A stretch of 64,000 bases of DNA from Aurelia coerulea (taxonomy: Eukaryota; Cnidaria; Scyphozoa; Semaeostomeae; Ulmaridae): the NCBI GenBank assembly GCA_039566865.1, contig CM076949.1, forward strand, positions 24,218,501 through 24,282,500, given 5' to 3'. A model generated the notes under the pieces. The model saw only the letters and a list, made by a program, of their open reading frames with translations. It ran no database searches and was not told the origin of the DNA. Of this stretch, positions 1 to 11,845 are shown in pieces. Every line of letters begins with the position of its first letter. Positions within the stretch are counted from its first letter, which is position 1. The position numbers and the translations under genes are program-made.

Positions 1-225
1 AGTTTATGAATATCTACAATATGGTATCAAGCAAAAATCTATCGCTCTTCTGGTTTATGATTTATAAATTTGATGACATCACATCCTCAGATTAGCTAGA
101 ATATGAAATATGCTGCAATTTCGAAAAATATTCAAAAGTTATGAAAAGTCCAACGGTAGAATTAAGGTCATAGAATTTTACACCCACCCTTTAATGCCGA
201 TATAAAGATTTGGGACCTATGCAAA
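1..225 (-). repeat. Partial copy of a foldback (TIR) element, family A
   Basis: This stretch matches, in reverse orientation, the right-hand part of the element at 7784-8312. Shared words include AAAAGTCCAACGGTAGAATT, the 'aaatttgatgacatcac' block and the terminal 'aaagatttgggacctatg'. It is truncated by the window edge. Related copies are at 7784-8312, 20264-20786 and, decayed, near 62680-62810. Confidence 0.75.
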
Positions 226-240
226 TTTGATGATTTTTCA

Positions 241-1514
241 AATATAACTTTTTTGCTTCGAGGCACCCGGCATTGAAGTTAGGAAAGAGGGGTAGTTAGG
301 AAGAGTGGTAATTAAGTGAGAGATAACTAGATAGGAAACTCAGGATTGGCAGATCTTAGTGTTCATAATCGTAATATGGAAGGATTGCTATTGTAACTGG
401 TGTAACATTCGATTTCATGAGTTACATACACCAATGTATATGCACACTGTATTTGATCAACCATGCATTCACTCTTGAATTGTAACGTATTTAAAAACTG
501 ATATTGAATATTAATTATTTTATATACAACCTTTCTCTACTTTATTCGTTTTTTATTAAAGTATCCTGTTATGATTGTGCATGCAACGGACATTTTGAAT
601 GTGTGCCCCCTTGAAAGCCACCTAATTTGATGAGCGCTTACCCTTGAATGAGCGTCCCCAAAATAGTGAGGACAGTTGGTTTGAAATTGATAAGTTCCTC
701 TCTTTCTTGCTTCGATGTGTCAGCCCTTGTCTGAATCAAAACAGTAGGCCAACCCCCATATCTTTCGTATCATTTGAAGATTGGCACGCTATGAAAAACA
801 TGGTGGTTGGCTTGCTATTTTGATTCAGAGAAATTTTGGCAAACATCAAGGCAAGAAAAAATGTTCTTTTAAGCTTTATGCTGGCTTATCCCAATCTCTT
901 GAGATCGAACTATCAGTGATGGTTCTGGGGAACAGTACAGGTCTTGTGTACCTTAACTTGGTTTGCCTCCTAACAATTCTTGTTTGGAAAAAATTACAGT
1001 ATTTCATATGGTTCAAGAATTCTCATCACAACGTCAGTCAACTCTCACTCATTAACTCACTCACTCACTCACTCATTCATTCATATATTTATTTAAAGTT
1101 GGTATTTACAAAGTTTTAAAAGAATAAAGCTAATCTACACCAACTATTTACAAGTAATACATGCTAAAATTTACAACGCGGTATCAGTTGCAAATCCACT
1201 AAATATTATATTCGAAAGTTGCATGTGGTGACAATTTGACCTCGCAATTGTTTGCAAATTCGTGGTATAAGCATTAAATAAACTTGTTCAATAATTTGTG
1301 GCTTTGATACTTAATTGATCAACCAAAGTTCGGTATTGTTGTGTCAATTATTTAGGATTAAGTTCCTTATCTTCATCGAACGGCTGAGCCAAAATCTTAC
1401 CAGATTACTGAGTAAGATTATTAACTATGGTAAGATGTATCTGCGATGCTAATCTAAATTGATTTAAATGCTGCCTGATTGGCTTATATTACAATATCTT
1501 TTGTTTGATGTTCC
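241..1514. other. Non-coding AT-rich stretch
   Basis: No convincing exon is visible. The 112-codon frame at 781-1119 begins with TTG, has no family resemblance and runs into a microsatellite. The only clear structure is the ACTC/ATTC simple repeat listed separately. Confidence 0.6.
1041..1086. repeat. (ACTC)n / (ATTC)n microsatellite
   Basis: A short, slightly impure tetranucleotide run: cactcatt, then several cactcactcact units, then attcattcat. Confidence 0.85.
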
Positions 1515-1806
1515 TCAGGGGTCTGGTTTGAGTCTTTTCCTAGCCCTAGCATAGCCCTACAAACACTTTGTAAACTTAAATTATTCTTTGTACAAGTTTT
1601 AAGCTTGAACATTATTTGAAAGCAATTAAGAGCATCAGACGTTTCACAGGGATCTGGTTTGAGTCTTTTCCTAGCCCTAGCATAGCCCTAAAACAAGAAA
1701 CACTTTGTAAACTTAACTGATTCTTTGTACAAGTTTAAGCTCAAACATTATTGAAAGCAATCAAGAGCATCAGATGCTTCACAGGGATCTGGTTTGGGCC
1801 CTTTCC
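1515..1806. repeat. Tandem duplication, unit about 131-135 bp, 2.2 copies
   Basis: The unit begins CAGGG(G/A)TCTGGTTTGAGTC and continues through 'ctagccctagcatagcccta', 'cactttgtaaactta' and 'agagcatcaga'. Copy 1 is about 1516-1646, copy 2 about 1647-1781, and a third partial copy begins at 1782. The copies differ by small indels and substitutions, so the duplication is not recent. Confidence 0.85.
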
Positions 1807-2560
1807 TTTTTACAACCATCTGATTATAAAGCACCATGTAGACGAAAATGATTGTTCGCAATTTCGAGCATGGCACTACTTCTTCAGATATCTCTTTCAT
1901 ATCATCCCTATTCTTCCTTTCTTTTACACCAAATGTAATTATTGAATCTTTACAACTGTTCGTGCACAAAAAGGATTTCATAGACTATCTATCTTCTTCG
2001 ACATCTTGATTGAATTGTTAGAAATATAAATCATCAATATATAAATAAAGATCTTTTCAAACAAAAACAGTTCTTCTTTCCTAGGCAACTTATCTTTGTT
2101 GTAATGCATGATCAATCATGCACTGTTTAAATTTTTTCGAGCAAAATAGATCCCAATCTAAATACTTTTATCTGTGACATCCACAAACGAAGGCGTAAAT
2201 TTCCACCCAATCCACATGTTAGGCGTTAAATGTATTTTTAGCTGACAATTAAAGATGGAAAACTTTGTGATTTTTCACGCAGAAGTGAATCAATACGCTT
2301 ATATATGACATCAACACACGCGGTAGATTGTTTTGAAATGTATTTCAGTTCTAATCCTTTCTACATGTAGAGGCTAAATATATGTTTAGAACCATCATCA
2401 TTATTCGAAATCAAAGAAGGAAAACTCATGGCTTCCCACTCAACCTTCATTCAAACAGTTGGTCGAAATCTTTTCAAATAGACCTTACCATCCCACATAA
2501 ATGTCAATTGAGATAAGATTCCTCGCCTTTCCCTCGTGAAATCAACGTGTTTCTTTGCAG
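1807..2560. other. Intergenic, no gene seen
   Basis: Nothing in either strand looks like an exon of a known family. The short open frames at 1748-1981 on both strands mostly overlap the tandem duplication. Confidence 0.55.
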
Positions 2561-2952
2561 CCGTTCAAACATCTACGTCAGCTGCCGATAAAATCGTCGT
2601 TTTCCGCGGAGAGGTGGCTAATTTGATATCCGAAAGCGAGTAATTTTTAGTTTAACCGTTAACTTGAACCCACGCATTCGCTTCGCCACAGTAATCGGCT
2701 TTCGGCCTAGTTGCCTTAGTAATGTATCTAGCCTAGCTGCTCATGAAAGATTGATGAGATTTGCGCTCGCTGATTGTCTTTGAATATACACGGACACATA
2801 AACTGACATGCCGCGCGAAAGCATTATTCAAACACGAATTTTACAAAACATAGAAGCACCTGCGAACAGAAGCGAAACGGTGGGTTGAACAGATTCTCAT
2901 ATATGTCCAGTTTGAAAAGATTGCTGAGAAGAACTCATCGCATATTATAGAC
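2560..2952 (+). promoter_or_regulatory. Possible promoter / 5' UTR region, locally CpG-richer
   Basis: Between about 2560 and 2700 the DNA becomes visibly richer in CG dinucleotides (atcgtcgttttccgcgg, gaaagcgag, cgcattcgcttcgcc, aatcggctttcggcc) than its surroundings. It lies just upstream of an ATG-initiated, proline-rich open exon. A promoter and 5' UTR are plausible from position and composition only; no defined core element is claimed. Confidence 0.35.
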
Positions 2953-3199
2953 ATGAACCCTATCAACACAAGTTTAGCAGGCACGGCGGTTGCACCAAGG
3001 TCGCCACGTCTACCACCAAGATCACCTAACCTTCCGCCGCGATTTTCACCGAGAGATGGAAGGAAAGCCCAGACACATCAACCACCGTATTACAGGGCAG
3101 AAAGTGGACAGTTAACAGGCTTTGTTTGGGAAAACAAAATCAAGCATGAGAAGCAGAAGAGACAAGTTGAAAAGGAAAATTCTGAAATGAAGAAAAAAG
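2953..3199 (+). CDS. Probable first coding exon of an unidentified gene
   Basis: An ATG (context gacATGA) opens a frame of 82 codons plus one base. It ends at a good donor, AAAAAAG|GTAAAA, so the exon would end in phase 1. The translation starts with repeated PRSPRLPPRSP / LPPRFSPRD proline-arginine-serine motifs. It then has a charged segment (GFVWENKIKHEKQKRQ, EKENSEMKKK) typical of a short helix or coiled coil. I do not recognise the family. No downstream exon in matching phase could be identified between 3200 and 11750, so the gene may continue through exons too short or divergent to see. The reading frame ends soon after the donor, which supports splicing. It could be spurious, but composition and start and donor context favour a real exon. 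Confidence 0.5.
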
Positions 3200-4729
3200 G
3201 TAAAAGATGCTCAATAATGTGATGTGTATTTCCAGGGCATCAATTTTTAACCTGTTATGCATGGTGGCAGTAGTTGTCCTAAGCGCAGTTGGCGTCCGGA
3301 ACAGAGTTTTAATTAAATTGCAAATCACATTGGATGCGGACACTTGGAATAAGAGAACCCGGATTTTGAAACTAGGATATCGATGCTTTGAATATGAGAA
3401 CAAAAAGTGCTGGGTTTTATGCAGAAATGAGATGTTTTTAGTGTATTTACAACAAGACGCGAAGATCAAAACGGATCATTGGAAATATTATGTATGTCGA
3501 GTGTAAATTCGACATTTAGAAGGACGCCTTGTTTTCAAATTTCGGTAACAGATTTTCTAGAAAGTTGTTTCATTAATTTTAAGTTCTTGTGACCTAGAAA
3601 TTTGGCTCGAGCTTCTACAGTCTAATTCTTTAAGTTATACATAGTTAAAATTAGATTAAACAAATTTCATAAAAATATGGTGAATGGGTTTAAATAAACC
3701 TAATAACGGTACAATTTACATGATTGTTTACAGGAGAGCAGCTGTAAACTGCAGCTAAAATTTCTCAGGTACATTCATCTCCGGGGATGCAATCTCAATC
3801 AATTTTACTTGGTTTGAAAACATGATTTTGGGGGACTTTATGCTTATGACGATCGTTTGAAAGTTTCTGACATTTTTTTCGCGTTTTGCCCTTTCCTCCC
3901 AGGCCATTTTTTAAGCTGAAGACACGGTAGAAATCGATGACAAAATTGTTGCCTTGCGTTTCGTTCTTTTATATTCAGATGAAATAAGGTTTTAAGGCAT
4001 GATTTTAATTAGACATTTTGTAGAAGGAACCAAATTCTCAGATGACAGGAAAATCATGAAACAAATCTAAGATCTGGCTCACGTTGGATAGGCCCTCCCT
4101 TGTGCTCCAGTTATTTCCTGTTTATTCCCTTGTTCCCTGTAAGACAAATCGGAAATGCCACAATTTTTTACCCTGAAAATTCAATTTTCATTAGATTTGT
4201 TCCTAGGTTTCAGCATGATGAGTATTGTATGAATATTCAGTTCTGGGTCAAAGTTTTAGCTTATTAATGTTTAGAAAATTCGTGCATGCTAATTTTAGCA
4301 CAATTTTGGTTTCCGCCGTGCACAGCATTGTTAATTTAGAAATATGGCATGGAACCTCAATAGGATACACAACCTCATTTGTGAATTGTTGACGAATTTA
4401 GATCAATAAAGGAACCCCAGAGTAAAAATTGTTCGTTAACGAATTTTACACTGATTAGATGCTAGAGGCTTGTAGCTAAGTCAATTTAAGTTTCTTTAGC
4501 CGTTCGCAGATGCTGCCTAATTCAAAAAATTAATTAGAATTCAAATCAAAAGATTAATTAGAGTGCTATTAGGTCTTAAATAAACAAGATATTTTCCAGC
4601 GAGTTTGACTTCTAAAGGGAGTGGACATTAGTAAGACACACGAGTTATAAATAGAAGAGATGTTACGACATCTGATTAGACAGGTAAAAATAGGCGTGGC
4701 ATAAGACCCATTTAACCGTGTCGATTCCC
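3200..4729. other. Non-coding stretch, no feature recognised
   Basis: If the 2953 exon is real this is its intron. The 99-codon + frame (3207-3506) and the overlapping minus frame have no recognisable homology. Confidence 0.5.
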
Positions 4730-4733
4730 TTAA

Positions 4734-5047
4734 AGGGGCTCCGTCGTCAAACAGTAAACAAATCCGTAAACTCGCACGTGTCGGGGATTATCCATTGTTC
4801 ATCCATTGTTCTCTGTAGTTTGTTTGGTGGCTTCACCCAAGCCACCAAAAGTGACCGTTAAAAATCCACTTATATCCGAGCAATCGTAGAAGATATGAAT
4901 GTTTGGTTTGTTCCTTAGTGAAGTACAAGGATTAATGCCCATACAGCAACTTTCATTTTGATAAAAATACGAAAATCCTGTGTGATATCACCTTTCAAAA
5001 AACTGCAAAAATCATCGTTTTGTTTACATTTTGACGACGGAGCCCCT
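4734..5047. mobile_element. TTAA-flanked MITE, copy 1 (piggyBac-type signature)
   Basis: The 314-bp element has terminal inverted repeats AGGGGCTCCGTCG...CGACGGAGCCCCT and a TTAA directly outside each end (4730-4733 and 5048-5051). Two more copies with the same ends and the same TTAA flanks are at 21910-22213 and 34937-35251. TTAA duplication is the hallmark of piggyBac-superfamily transposition. No transposase is encoded, so the copies are non-autonomous. Confidence 0.85.
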
Positions 5048-5063
5048 TTAAGATCATGGGTAC

Positions 5064-5216
5064 TTTGTACTTAGACGCCGCAGCTGTGCTTAATTCCCAC
5101 AGCTTTGTTCTTTTGCGGAGGAAAACATTATTTACTATAGAAATTATTCCTCTGCAGGTACATAAGAGTTGGAGTGCTCCTCCATAGAAGCACACCAGCA
5201 GTGTCTAGCTACCCAT
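5064..5216. mobile_element. Foldback MITE fragment, family 'CAGTGTCTAACTACCCAT'
   Basis: It matches the right arm of the complete palindromic copy at 62361-62543: 'tgcggagga', 'attcctctgcaggtaca', 'gctcctccatagaagcacac', 'cagcagtgtctagctacccat'. Related fragments are at 34105-34210 and 44955-45118. Confidence 0.75.
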
Positions 5217-5234
5217 GATTTGAGTACTTAAAGA

Positions 5235-5302
5235 GTCGCTTTCACCAAGGGTCCTTTGCGGGCACGTTGACATTTCAGACTTTCTGAAAAACAAATTTTG
5301 CG
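5235..5302. repeat. Terminal fragment of repeat family 'caccaagggtcctttgcg'
   Basis: The words 'caccaagggtcctttgcgggcacg' and 'tttcagactttctgaaaaacaaattt' recur at about 8880-8940, 10541-10912, 11040-11140, 31885-31950 and 32685-32740. It looks like one end of a dispersed TIR element. Confidence 0.6.
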
Positions 5303-5800
5303 TTTTCCCCCGTTTACATGGGCGAATCGATGAAGGGTCACCTTCTCCACCTTGCGAAAATTTCATGGAAGGTTTTATGAAACATTGGCTTTATCCAGAC
5401 TCCAGACATTACTAGTATTCGTATATTGAAAAATATACTACTGGAAACGAATCATGTGAAAATATCCTTTGGATTTCCTAAATTGGATGAACAAGTTTCT
5501 TGGATATTTTTTCCTGCAATCAAATTATTTGGATTTTAGGTGATCTTATAGTTCGGTCTCTTTCTAGGTCGTTTGCCTGCTCTGGCATAATTCAAAGCAA
5601 AATTTTTGTTTTGATCGCGAAGGCTCTATCACTGGTCAATGCAAAATATTTCGATAAGACACAAAGAAACATGAATCAATCACCTGCTTTAGCACTAGCA
5701 CACACCTTAAAGACCTGTTTACATTATTGAACGAGTAGAAACTAAGGATTTGACCCAGTTCTGAAAGATCCCTAAAATTTTCATTACTTGAGTTTATTCG

Positions 5801-5935
5801 AATAGACCTTTTAACTATTCTACAAAAGAGCCTGGATCGAGCGTTATTGTTATACATTTTTCATATGCGAGGTTCGATCGAGTAGCGTTAGAGCTTCTAT
5901 CACCTTTGTGCACATTCGAAATTTCCACAAAATGT
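5801..5935. mobile_element. Partial MITE, family 'AATAGACCTTTTAGCTATTCT', copy 1
   Basis: The left end AATAGACCTTTTAACTATTCT is followed by the shared interior (gatcgagcg, tatacattttt, cacattcgaaat). The right inverted end seen in the copies at 23046-23236 and 31103-31275 is missing. Confidence 0.7.
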
Positions 5936-7255
5936 AACAAAAAATCGTTCGATTCTGATCTATTGTCATTGTTTACATCGGTGGGTGAGAGCCTCTTGTG
6001 CCCTCGTAAGCATTTTAAAGGGAGTTTTGTGAGTCCATGCCACTATCCAGGCATTAGTAAACTTTCAACAGTTCAACGTAAGATTTTGCCCAAAAGATAA
6101 GTCTGAGAACCTTGTGGTTTATTTTGGATATATTTACAACAACCAGGCTCTGATGCGATGTAGGGCTAATCGAGAATGCTGAAACTTACAGCGAAGAAAG
6201 TCAGGTGATAAAGCCTCATGATAGAACCTCTTTTGAATTTTATAAGTTATTTCGCAACGAGCAAACTTTTGCCATGAATGTAAAAAGTAGTACAATACAG
6301 AAACTTCCCTAGAGTATTGCAACATGACTTGAAATGCGCGAACAAGCCTTTGTAGACTTTTTCAATTCACATAGAAACCGTAGGGGCATTGAGTCTTCAA
6401 TAAAAGGAAATTTAGCGAAAGACAATAACAAGAACAATTGAAAACACAGATTGTGGCGTTTTCGGGTCGTTCTTACAACAATCACTATTGTTAATAATAT
6501 TGTCTCTCGGCCAGAATCTCTATTGTTCAAGGTTCAGTACCTTGTCGGTTTGTTTGTGGCCATAACTCCACCAATACTGGAGATATTTTAACCGGCATCC
6601 AAACTTGTACTCCCAAATATCTGGAGAGTAGATTGCTTTAAAAAAAATCGGGAAATCTCAAGCAGTTTTTTTTCCTGGTTGCGTTTTATGAAGGTAGTAC
6701 AGCGAAGAAAAGAACGTCAAAAGTCAAGTTAGACTTTGACAAAGTGGAATAATATCATTTTGCAGTTCTTTCTGTCCTCGTTTTTCTTCAAAAATTGATC
6801 AAGCTTGGATTATCAAGGATCTGGAATGCATATTGCTTCTGTTTGATTTTTTGCGACGCAAAAGCTTGTCAGATACCCATAGGGAAGCGTAATTAGACAA
6901 ATTTAGCGTATCATGGGGTAGGATAGACCAAGTATCATTTTTGGACGTTTTACGGTCAAGGGGTATTCGAGGATAGATTATTATTGAATTGTAAATTTGT
7001 GTATATTAGAGAATTTAGTTTGAATTTAATTTGTTTGGAATTTAGTTGTAAAAAGAATGGTTGTATATCTTGTTCATTAAAGTATTAATTGTTTTATTTT
7101 ACGAAACTTTTCTTGTCGCATTTTTCGTGGAAAAGGATTGAATTTAAAAGGAGTACATTAATAGTCCGTCTCAAATTACAGGTCACGTGAAAATGCCCGC
7201 GAATAACAATAATTCAGGTGGTTTTGCATGAGGATACAATACAGGCTATATTCTA
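5936..7255. other. Non-coding stretch with one dispersed repeat
   Basis: There are no convincing exons. A block at about 6554-6705 (gtggccataactcc, ctggagatattttaacc, gggaaatctcaagcag, gcgttttatgaaggtag) recurs at about 16122-16230 and 41188-41330, defining a repeat of unknown class. Confidence 0.6.
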
Positions 7256-7299
7256 CTATACTTTCTGATTACTATGCAACACTACAGGAACGATGCCAC

Positions 7300-7476
7300 G
7301 AGGAGCAAAAGGCACTGACAGCACCATGGCCATTACATAAAGACTTGAAACAGGTCCATTTAGCGCATATCCGAATTTTGTGCTAAGGGCAGTGGGGCCC
7401 ACATTTCTCTTCCCCCGTACGGGAAATCCTAACACAACGAGCCAATAATAGTCACTTCCAAGCAGAATGCTTATTT
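7300..7476 (-). pseudogene. BEL/Pao-type LTR retrotransposon polyprotein relic
   Basis: On the minus strand the frame reads ...ILLGSDYYWLVVLG...GPTALSTKFGYALNGPV... This matches the conserved block between the protease and reverse transcriptase in BEL/Pao polyproteins (a 'LIGSDYYW...GPVALRTKLGWVLSGPV'-like motif). The frame is open from 7636 to 7256, but only about 45-60 residues are recognisable. No reverse transcriptase, integrase or LTR is seen beside it. It is an isolated fragment of a dead element and unlikely to be expressed. Confidence 0.75.
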
Positions 7477-7783
7477 CCAAAGGCTCAGAACCACGGGGGG
7501 GGGGTTCTTGGTCAAATTTTGGGAAAGGGTCTGCCGCGAGCATATTCAAAATGGAACCGTTGGCTAGACTAATATTTACAAAAACGTTACCCTTGGCTAG
7601 ACCAATTTTGACCATTTCCTGGACCAATATTGTCAAATTTGTACCAAATATGATATAATGACCTGAGCTGAAGCTCTGCGAGGTGAGGGTAATTGCTTTG
7701 CTGTCTCAACACGTTGACCACTTAACGGACTGCATATAAGCAGTACAGAATAGGCATTGATAGAACTCACCTACCCATCAGCA

Positions 7784-8312
7784 TAGGTTTCAAATCTTTA
7801 AATCAGCGTAAAAAGGTGGGTGTAAAATCCTATGACCTATTTCTTCTCACTGAATGGCTTAAAAGCAACTTTAGCTACCTATCTATAATTCTACCGTTGG
7901 GCTATTCGGAAATTTGGAATATTTTTGGAAATTACAGCGTATTTTATATTTCAGGATATTTGAGGATATGACGTCATCAAATTTCTAAATCATAAACCAG
8001 GAAAGTGACAGACTTTTGTTTGATGCCATATTGTAGGCATCCATAAACTATGGTTTTCTTCAAAATTATTACATGCTGCGTCAACCAGTTTAGAAATTAC
8101 GATGGTTTTAAGATTTTTTGAAAATTTTTCTTGCATTCTTGAAAGAGAAGAAAAACACTCGAATTTTGAAAATATTGAAGATTTCAGAAAAGTCCAACGG
8201 TAGAATTATAGAGAAATAGCTAAAGTTTATATGAAGTCGCTCAGTTCAAAGAAATAGGTCACTGAATTTTACACCAATCTTTTTAAAGATTTGGAACCTA
8301 TGGTCTACCAAT
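7784..8312. mobile_element. Foldback TIR element, family A, complete copy
   Basis: The two ends are inverted copies of each other over roughly 80 bases: left 'cataggtttcaaatcttta', 'ggtgggtgtaaaatcc', 'gacctatttcttct'; right 'aaagaaataggtcactgaattttacacc', 'aaagatttggaacctatg'. A second inner pair is AATTCTACCGTTGG / CCAACGGTAGAATTAT. Length is about 530 bp with no coding capacity. Sister copies lie at 1-225, 20264-20786 and about 62680-62810. Confidence 0.85.
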
Positions 8313-10540
8313 GAAGGCGCTGAATTTTGCTACTTACAAATTACTATAATTACTATAAATTACTACAACATCAAGGACTAAAGCAAAAATTAAAGTTGAA
8401 AACAATGGTTACAAAAACAACGTTACAATTGGTAGGCTAATGGAAGTTATGAACAAGGGCGCCTACCTTGTAGGAAATGTGTTTATTCCCGGTACTGTAC
8501 GCGTAGTAATTGGTGTCCTATGACCCAGTCCTGTTAATATGTGTATATCATAAGAAACTGAAAGGGTATTCTCTCAAGCCCCTCCTCAATAGATAAATAG
8601 TATGTAACACCTGTTCTGAATGATGATATCATTTTGACACATACGATACTATTTATAGGAAATTTGTTCTGAAGGATATTCTGATTGGAAAAGCAGGTGA
8701 GGAAACATTCAAGATTATGTCAACCAGCTAGCTATTGATATTTCATTTTGAATGTTGAAGGTAGAAGGCCAAGGTATTTTACGCATTTTTCATTCATGCA
8801 AGCCATTTCTCTAGGCCATTAAATATTTACACTTCGATATGCAAATTTCAATACAAGAATGCAAATCATTTAAAGAATCATTGTTACCCAAGGTCCTTTG
8901 CGAGCATGCTACAATTTCAGACTGACTTCAAATCTAATAATTTGGCGTGAAAGGAAACTATAGATCCACCACTCATTTGCACGTCATCTATTTATTCGGT
9001 TACCGTTTAAATTTACTTTGGGTAAGTTTACACAGCCAGTTAAACAATAGACGCTCTACTGCTATGCCGCAGGTTGACTGTCCATTGATATCCTTTGCAA
9101 ACCGCGGCGCAGAGCATTGGCCCAAATTGGCCTAAGCACTCTCCTTATCTTACCCAGAGAGAGGCCTTTCTACCGCTTGGTTACAAAACCGCACGGAGTA
9201 TCGGACTACGGATTTTCCTCTCCGCGTAAACAAGCTCTACTTTGAGGACTTCATTGATCTTATACGTTTTAAGCTTTCATTTATTTCTCTTTCATAGCAA
9301 CCAAACCTATATCGTATTTATGAACGGAATGTTTTTGTTTTCAACCAGTGAATCCTACAAATCCAATTTCATTTCAATCCAATAAGAGAAATATTTTGAT
9401 GCTCAAACTCTGCTAATTCTAGTTAAGAGAAAAGATTATAATTATTATGGAAGGATAACGAATCAAAGATAAACCGATTTTTCATTAAAAGATCAAGAAA
9501 AAAAATGGATGATGGTTGCTTAAATTGCCAAAAACAAGCAAAGACTTTCAGCCTAAGCCATCACGGCCAATTCATAATTTGCTTCAGGCGACCTCGTATG
9601 GCGTCAGCAGAGGAAAAACTCGAGGGGCTTATCACTTCAAAATAACGTCAGAGATTTTGGGATTTTGAAATTCTCTCAGACTTATCAACGATTTGTGAGA
9701 TTCTTCAGAGATGTTAAAGGAATTTTTGCGATTTTTGAGAGTTTTTTAAGGATTTTGAAGAATCTGGAAGATTTCTAAGAGTTTTTAGAGATTTCTAGAA
9801 TATTTGAGATTTTCAAAATTTTTCGAGATTTTCAAAGATTTTTGAGGATGTAGACAATTTGTAGGATTCGTTGGTACTCATCCCAAGTTTTTGATGAAAC
9901 TTCTTTCCGACATTGCCAAATATTGGATCGAAAATCTATTGGATCGAAATTTGGTCACGAAAGGCTAACAAAGAAACATAATTAAATTGTGTCTTAAATT
10001 GGATCTCATCTGAGGTTTTCGATGGCGCAAAATGTATTTTATTTACTTGTTTATCATAGGGAGATAGCTTTAGGAACACCAGCAACGACCTATGTTTCTG
10101 AGTGGCGTTTTCATTGTCGACATGTGCTAGGCCTTTTTCATTGATTATGAAAAGATGAGATACAGGAAGCAAAATTGTTAGACTTTTTGTTAAATAATTC
10201 ATTTAAGATTAAGTGGTTTCATCAATTTGATAATAATCTTCTTATCTTCGAGGCTAGGCTCTAGATTTTCAACACACCAACCCCCGCATACACGAGTTTT
10301 GCTGGAATCAAGCTTCATATCAAATCATGTCTGATATATAAATTAATTTGTTAAAATATTACTTGCAAGAAGTGCGTTTCACATATCTCAGAAACTGGTA
10401 TTCACTTTACATTATGGTATCTCCTCCGAAAATCTTACTGTGCCGCGTCAATAGATATTCCGAATTCTCTTTTCGGTAATTTTCCTGCAACTGTTAACAG
10501 TTCATTGTAATGAAAACAGGAAATTCATAAAAAAAAGTTC
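8313..10540. other. Non-coding stretch with cryptic simplicity
   Basis: No exon is recognised. At 9645-9870 there is a degenerate run of 'agattttnagag / gatttttgag'-like words, a cryptically simple sequence without a fixed period. A family 'gtcctttgcgagcatgc' fragment sits near 8880-8945. Confidence 0.55.
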
Positions 10541-10912
10541 TTTTTGAATCAGACAGTCTGAAAGTTTTGGCGTGCTCGCAAAGGACACTGCCTCGGTGAC
10601 AATGACCCCTTGATTTTAAACGCGCCTCGCCGCTATCTTTAGCATAATAGGCCATTTTGACATTTAGAAATAGGATCTGGGGAGAGCAATATTTTTCTGG
10701 TAAATGGCTGCCACAGGGCTTTAACGAACGACAAATTAAACTGTGGCAGCTATTTAGCAGAAAATGTTGTTCTCCCCAGGCCCTTTTCTAAATGTCAAAA
10801 TGGCCTATCATGCTAAAGATAGCGGCGAGGCGCGTTTTAAAATCAAGGAGTCATTGTCACCGAGGCAGTTTTGCGAGCACGCCAAACCTTTCGGATTGTC
10901 TGAAAATCAAAT
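10541..10912. repeat. Long inverted repeat (foldback), arms about 165 bp
   Basis: The left arm (about 10545-10711) contains 'cagtctgaaag', 'ggcgtgctcgc', 'gcctcggtgacaatgac', 'gcgcctcgccgctatcttta' and 'ggccattttgacattta'. The right arm (about 10731-10910) contains their reverse complements in mirrored order. The short centre includes CTGCCACAG / CTGTGGCAG. The transcript of either strand would form a long hairpin. Its ends belong to the 'caccnagggtcctttgcg' family. Confidence 0.9.
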
Positions 10913-11769
10913 TTAGCCCGAGTGGAATCCGTGGATCCAACCTAGTCCCCAGGGCCTTTTTGCAGTAGTTAACCTGATAGAAAAGTTTATTTTAGTTGAT
11001 CAATTCAACTATTATTGCACTGTGGAGCTGCAGTTTCCGTTTAGGCCAAATGTGATTTTCAGAGAATCTGAAATTGCATTCCACCGTGGAATGCAATTTT
11101 AGACTCTCCACCAGCAAAGGACCCTGGGTGACAATTGTTCTTTGATAGTCTTTTTCAAATAGCCCAAAGATAGAGCACTTGGAAAATTCAAAATAGAGTA
11201 AAGTCAGATCAAAACCATGAAGGGAAACAGAAAGAAATTTGAGTTGGTACTAGCTCTAATTTTTACTCACACAGTATCGGGAGCGGTGAATACTAAATGT
11301 CCCGTTTCTGCACAAGAAGCTCATTTTCCCTTGTTCAAAAAGTGTTCAAGAAAGCCTCAAGATAGTACTCCTGTTGTAAGAAGACCATTTTAAACTATGT
11401 GTATACACCATTCCCGTTACTGCAGTAGAAGGACATTTTGCCTTGACCTCAAAAAAGCTTAAAATGAGACTGAGGTGGTGTGGTGGGAAGCAGTTTTTAT
11501 TAAATGTGTATCCATCACTTCTTACATTATCCATATTTTCCCGCCATCTCTCCAATCACGAGGCCTGGGAACGAGTGAAACTGTTAATCCCATAAGCCAG
11601 TGCGAGCATTTGTGCCCACAAGGCAATGCGTGCTTCGATACTTCGAATGCAGAAAGAGGAGGAGATGATATGACATGCAATTTAAAAAGATCACAGAAGA
11701 AATAATGCCAATTCATACTTGAAACGTTATTTTATTATAATAAAAGTAGTTGGAAGTTGTTCTCTATAG
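10913..11769. other. Repeat-derived sequence upstream of the RSRC2-like gene
   Basis: At 10948-10975 there is a single arm of the small CAACCT(C/A)GTCCCCAGGGC foldback. The stretch 10980-11140 matches the repeat interior at 31950-32050 and 32690-32740. There is a local palindrome 'ttgcattccaccgtggaatgcaa' near 11076. The short open frames at 11346-11716 have no recognisable homology. Confidence 0.5.
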
Positions 11770-11845
11770 TTCAGAGTACCTGCTATCGACGTTTCGTTGC
11801 GATACAAGAAATTACAAGGTGGGAAAGACGTCGTTTTCTGGCAGC

